Origin: Sphingomonadales bacterium
GTDB lineage: Bacteria > Pseudomonadota > Alphaproteobacteria > Sphingomonadales > Sphingomonadaceae
Length of the DNA stretch: 7,839 nucleotides
Reading direction: 5' to 3'
Assembly: GCA_017304125.1 (NCBI GenBank)
Contig: JAFKLV010000064.1
Coordinates: forward strand, 1 to 7,839
Shown here one piece after another: positions 6,426 through 7,839 of the stretch. Both the position numbers and the translations under genes were made by a program. A model generated the notes under the pieces. The model ran no database searches. It had not been told where the DNA came from and worked only from the letters and a program-made list of their open reading frames with translations. The first letter of the stretch is position 1; every line of letters begins with the position of its first letter.

Positions 6426-6431
6426 ACCTCC
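6426..6431 (-). promoter_or_regulatory. Shine-Dalgarno of the IclR gene, favouring a TTG start
   Basis: On the - strand this reads GGAGGT, a near-perfect ribosome-binding site. Measured from the last G, it is five bases from TTG 6421 and eight from TTG 6418, but 14 from ATG 6412. The spacing argues for a TTG start. It lies in the gap between the two putative operator copies. Confidence 0.6.
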
Positions 6432-6452
6432 GTGTTGCGGATGTCGATACTG
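6432..6452. promoter_or_regulatory. Degenerate second operator copy and candidate promoter of the second Rieske gene
   Basis: GTGTTGCG (6432-6439) matches seven of eight bases of the TTGTTGCG half-site and starts 31 bases after operator 1, about three helical turns, so both would face the same side of the DNA. The right half, CGATACTG (6445-6452), matches only four of eight. A possible + strand promoter is TAGACC (6423-6428), 17 bases, GATACT (6446-6451), each four of six to consensus. On the - strand TTGCCC (6471-6466), 16 bases, TATCGA (6449-6444) could drive IclR. Both promoter readings are tentative. Confidence 0.4.
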
Positions 6453-6457
6453 CGCGA

Positions 6458-6475
6458 TAGCGCGGGGGCAAGGAT
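6458..6475 (+). promoter_or_regulatory. Leader box shared with the TonB receptor
   Basis: TAGCGCGGGGGCAAGGAT differs from 3022-3038 upstream of the receptor by one substitution and one extra G. Here it ends 25 bases before the ATG of the second Rieske gene and is followed by TTTTTG and GGAGGAGGAAA; the receptor leader also has TTTTTG followed by GGAGGGGAAA. Its role is unknown: a conserved promoter part, a second protein site or a 5' leader element are all possible. Confidence 0.4.
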
Positions 6476-6500
6476 TTTTGACCGCTGGGGGAGGAGGAAA

Positions 6501-7784
6501 ATGGCTAGTCCGGCACAGAATGAGCGACTGACGCGCGTCGGCCCGGGAACGCCGATGGGCGAGCTGCTGCGCCGTTACTGGCACCCCTTTGCGGCGAGCG
6601 CGGAGATCGACGAGCTTGGGATCAAGCCGGTAAAATTGCTGGGTGAATCGCTCGTCGCATTCCGCGCGGGTGACGGCAGCTACGGGCTGATCGACCGGCA
6701 ATGCCCGCATCGCCGCGCCGACATGCTGTTCGGCATCATCGAGGATGACGGGCTGCGCTGCAGCTATCATGGCTGGTGCTTCGCCACCGACGGCAAATGC
6801 CTCGAACAGCCCTATGAGGATATCGCCAACCCCAAGGCGCGCTTCCGCGACAAGATCCGCACCAAGGCGTATCGCGTCGAGGAAAAAGCCGGGATGCTAT
6901 GGGCCTATATGGGCCCCGATCCCGCGCCGCTGGTGCCCAATTGGGAACCCTTCACCTGGGACAATGGCTTCCGTCAGGTCGTTTATGCCGACGTGCCGTG
7001 CAACTGGTTCCAGTGCCAGGAGAACAGCCTCGATCCGGTGCATTTCGAATGGATGCACCGCAACTGGAGTTCGCGCCTGTCGGGCGACGGCAGCTACGGC
7101 CCGAAGCATCTCGAGCTGAAGTTCGACGAATTCGAATTCGGCCACATCTATCGCCGCGTCCGCGAGGATACCGACAAGGACAGCCAGCATTGGACGGTCG
7201 GCTCGACCGCTTTGTGGCCCAACGCCTTCTTCCTCGGCGACCATATCGAATGGCGCATCCCGGTGGATGACGAGAACACGCTGAGCATCACCTGGATGTT
7301 CCACCGCGTGCCGGTCAGCCAGGAGCCCTATGTCCAGCAGCGCGTGCCCTATTGGCACGGCCCGGTGAAGGACGATCAGGGCAATTGGATCACCAGCCAT
7401 GTGCTCAACCAGGATATCGTTGCCTGGGCGGGGCAGGGCGCGATCGCCGATCGCACCGAGGAGCATCTCGGGCAGAGCGATCTCGGCATCGTCATGCTGC
7501 GGCGCTCGTTCGACGAGAATATGAAGGCGGTGGCCGAGGGGCGCGACCCCAAGGGGCTGGTCCGCGACGCCGAGCGCAACATTTGCATCGAGCTGCCGAT
7601 CAAGCATCGCGAGATCTTCACCACCTCGATGACGCTGGAGGAGAGCTGGGAGCTCGGGCGCCAGCTCGCCTACCGCTTCAACCAGCCGCACTACCCGCAT
7701 CAGGTGGGGCAACCCGAAGACGTCAAACGCGAATTCCAGGTGGCGATGGGGATGATCGCCGCCGACGCCGAACACACCATCTGA
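6501..7784 (+). CDS. Second Rieske [2Fe-2S] aromatic-ring oxygenase, alpha subunit
   Basis: This 427-residue paralogue of the enzyme at 294 is also of the phthalate dioxygenase / O-demethylase type. GTPMGELLRRYWHP is at 16-29. The Rieske ligands are C68, H70, C87 and H90 (CxH-x16-CxxH). The iron site has bridging D178 and ligands H181 and H186, and D327 in EEHLGQSDLG is the likely third ligand. ATG 6501 is chosen because AGGAGG (6492-6497) lies three bases upstream and the family signature starts soon after; upstream codons of the same frame would run through the operator. Compared with the first enzyme it has a C-terminal tail of about 30 more residues and a different segment after the iron site (HFEWMHRNW against HVPILHG), so the two probably differ in substrate or act in sequence. 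It is divergent from the IclR gene and likely under its control. A further gene follows after 42 bases. No ferredoxin or reductase is visible. Confidence 0.93.
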   Translation: MASPAQNERLTRVGPGTPMGELLRRYWHPFAASAEIDELGIKPVKLLGESLVAFRAGDGSYGLIDRQCPHRRADMLFGIIEDDGLRCSYHGWCFATDGKCLEQPYEDIANPKARFRDKIRTKAYRVEEKAGMLWAYMGPDPAPLVPNWEPFTWDNGFRQVVYADVPCNWFQCQENSLDPVHFEWMHRNWSSRLSGDGSYGPKHLELKFDEFEFGHIYRRVREDTDKDSQHWTVGSTALWPNAFFLGDHIEWRIPVDDENTLSITWMFHRVPVSQEPYVQQRVPYWHGPVKDDQGNWITSHVLNQDIVAWAGQGAIADRTEEHLGQSDLGIVMLRRSFDENMKAVAEGRDPKGLVRDAERNICIELPIKHREIFTTSMTLEESWELGRQLAYRFNQPHYPHQVGQPEDVKREFQVAMGMIAADAEHTI

Positions 7785-7826
7785 CCGCTCCCCCCACGGG
7801 CGCTCGCAGGAAAGCAAGAGAGTGAC

Positions 7827-7839
7827 ATGAAGCTCGGTA
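7827..7839 (+). CDS. Start of a downstream gene (partial, MKLG...)
   Basis: An ATG at 7827 follows the purine-rich GGAAAGCAAGAGAG (7809-7822), which contains weak Shine-Dalgarno matches. Only four codons (MKLG) are in the window, so the product cannot be identified. The 42-base gap after the Rieske stop, the same strand and the absence of a terminator suggest cotranscription with that oxygenase; a reductase or next-step enzyme would fit but cannot be seen. Confidence 0.4.

Noticed and set aside
6432..6500. N-terminal extension of the second Rieske gene to 6432
   Set aside because: The extension runs through the operator-like region and lacks family similarity, while ATG 6501 has a strong ribosome-binding site and begins close to the conserved signature.

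Overview
The window looks like chromosomal or catabolic-island DNA of a GC-rich alphaproteobacterium, most likely a sphingomonad (Sphingomonadales). The grounds are the codon usage, a TonB-dependent receptor beside Rieske oxygenases and a spinster-like MFS carrier, and hairpin repeats in the gene gaps. The genus and the substrate cannot be named from the sequence.

Layout: (1) 1-93, the last 30 codons of an unidentified upstream gene. (2) 94-293, a gap holding a long inverted repeat. (3) 294-2824, a two-gene unit on the + strand: a Rieske non-haem iron oxygenase alpha subunit and an MFS transporter that overlaps it by 4 bases (GTGA). (4) 2825-3119, a gap with a second inverted repeat followed by a regulatory region. 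(5) 3120-5387, a TonB-dependent outer-membrane receptor on the + strand. (6) 5388-5575, a convergent gap with two terminator-like hairpins and a three-copy repeat. (7) 5576-6421, an IclR-family regulator on the - strand. (8) 6422-6500, the divergent control region. (9) 6501-7784, a second, paralogous Rieske oxygenase alpha subunit on the + strand. (10) 7827 onward, the first codons of another gene.

Together the genes read as an uptake-and-oxidation cassette. The receptor would bring a bulky, probably aromatic compound across the outer membrane. The MFS carrier would move it or a product across the inner membrane. One or both Rieske enzymes would hydroxylate or O-demethylate it. The reductase and ferredoxin partners of the oxygenases are not in the window.

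The most useful new observation is regulatory. A perfect inverted repeat, TTGTTGCG-N5-CGCAACAA, sits over the start codon of the IclR gene (6401-6421). An imperfect copy with the same 5-base spacer sits upstream of the receptor (2981-3001). Each is followed 31 or 32 bases later by another GTTGCG half-site, and then by a shared box of about 17 bases ending CAAGGAT. This points to one IclR-type regulator controlling the receptor, itself and the second oxygenase.
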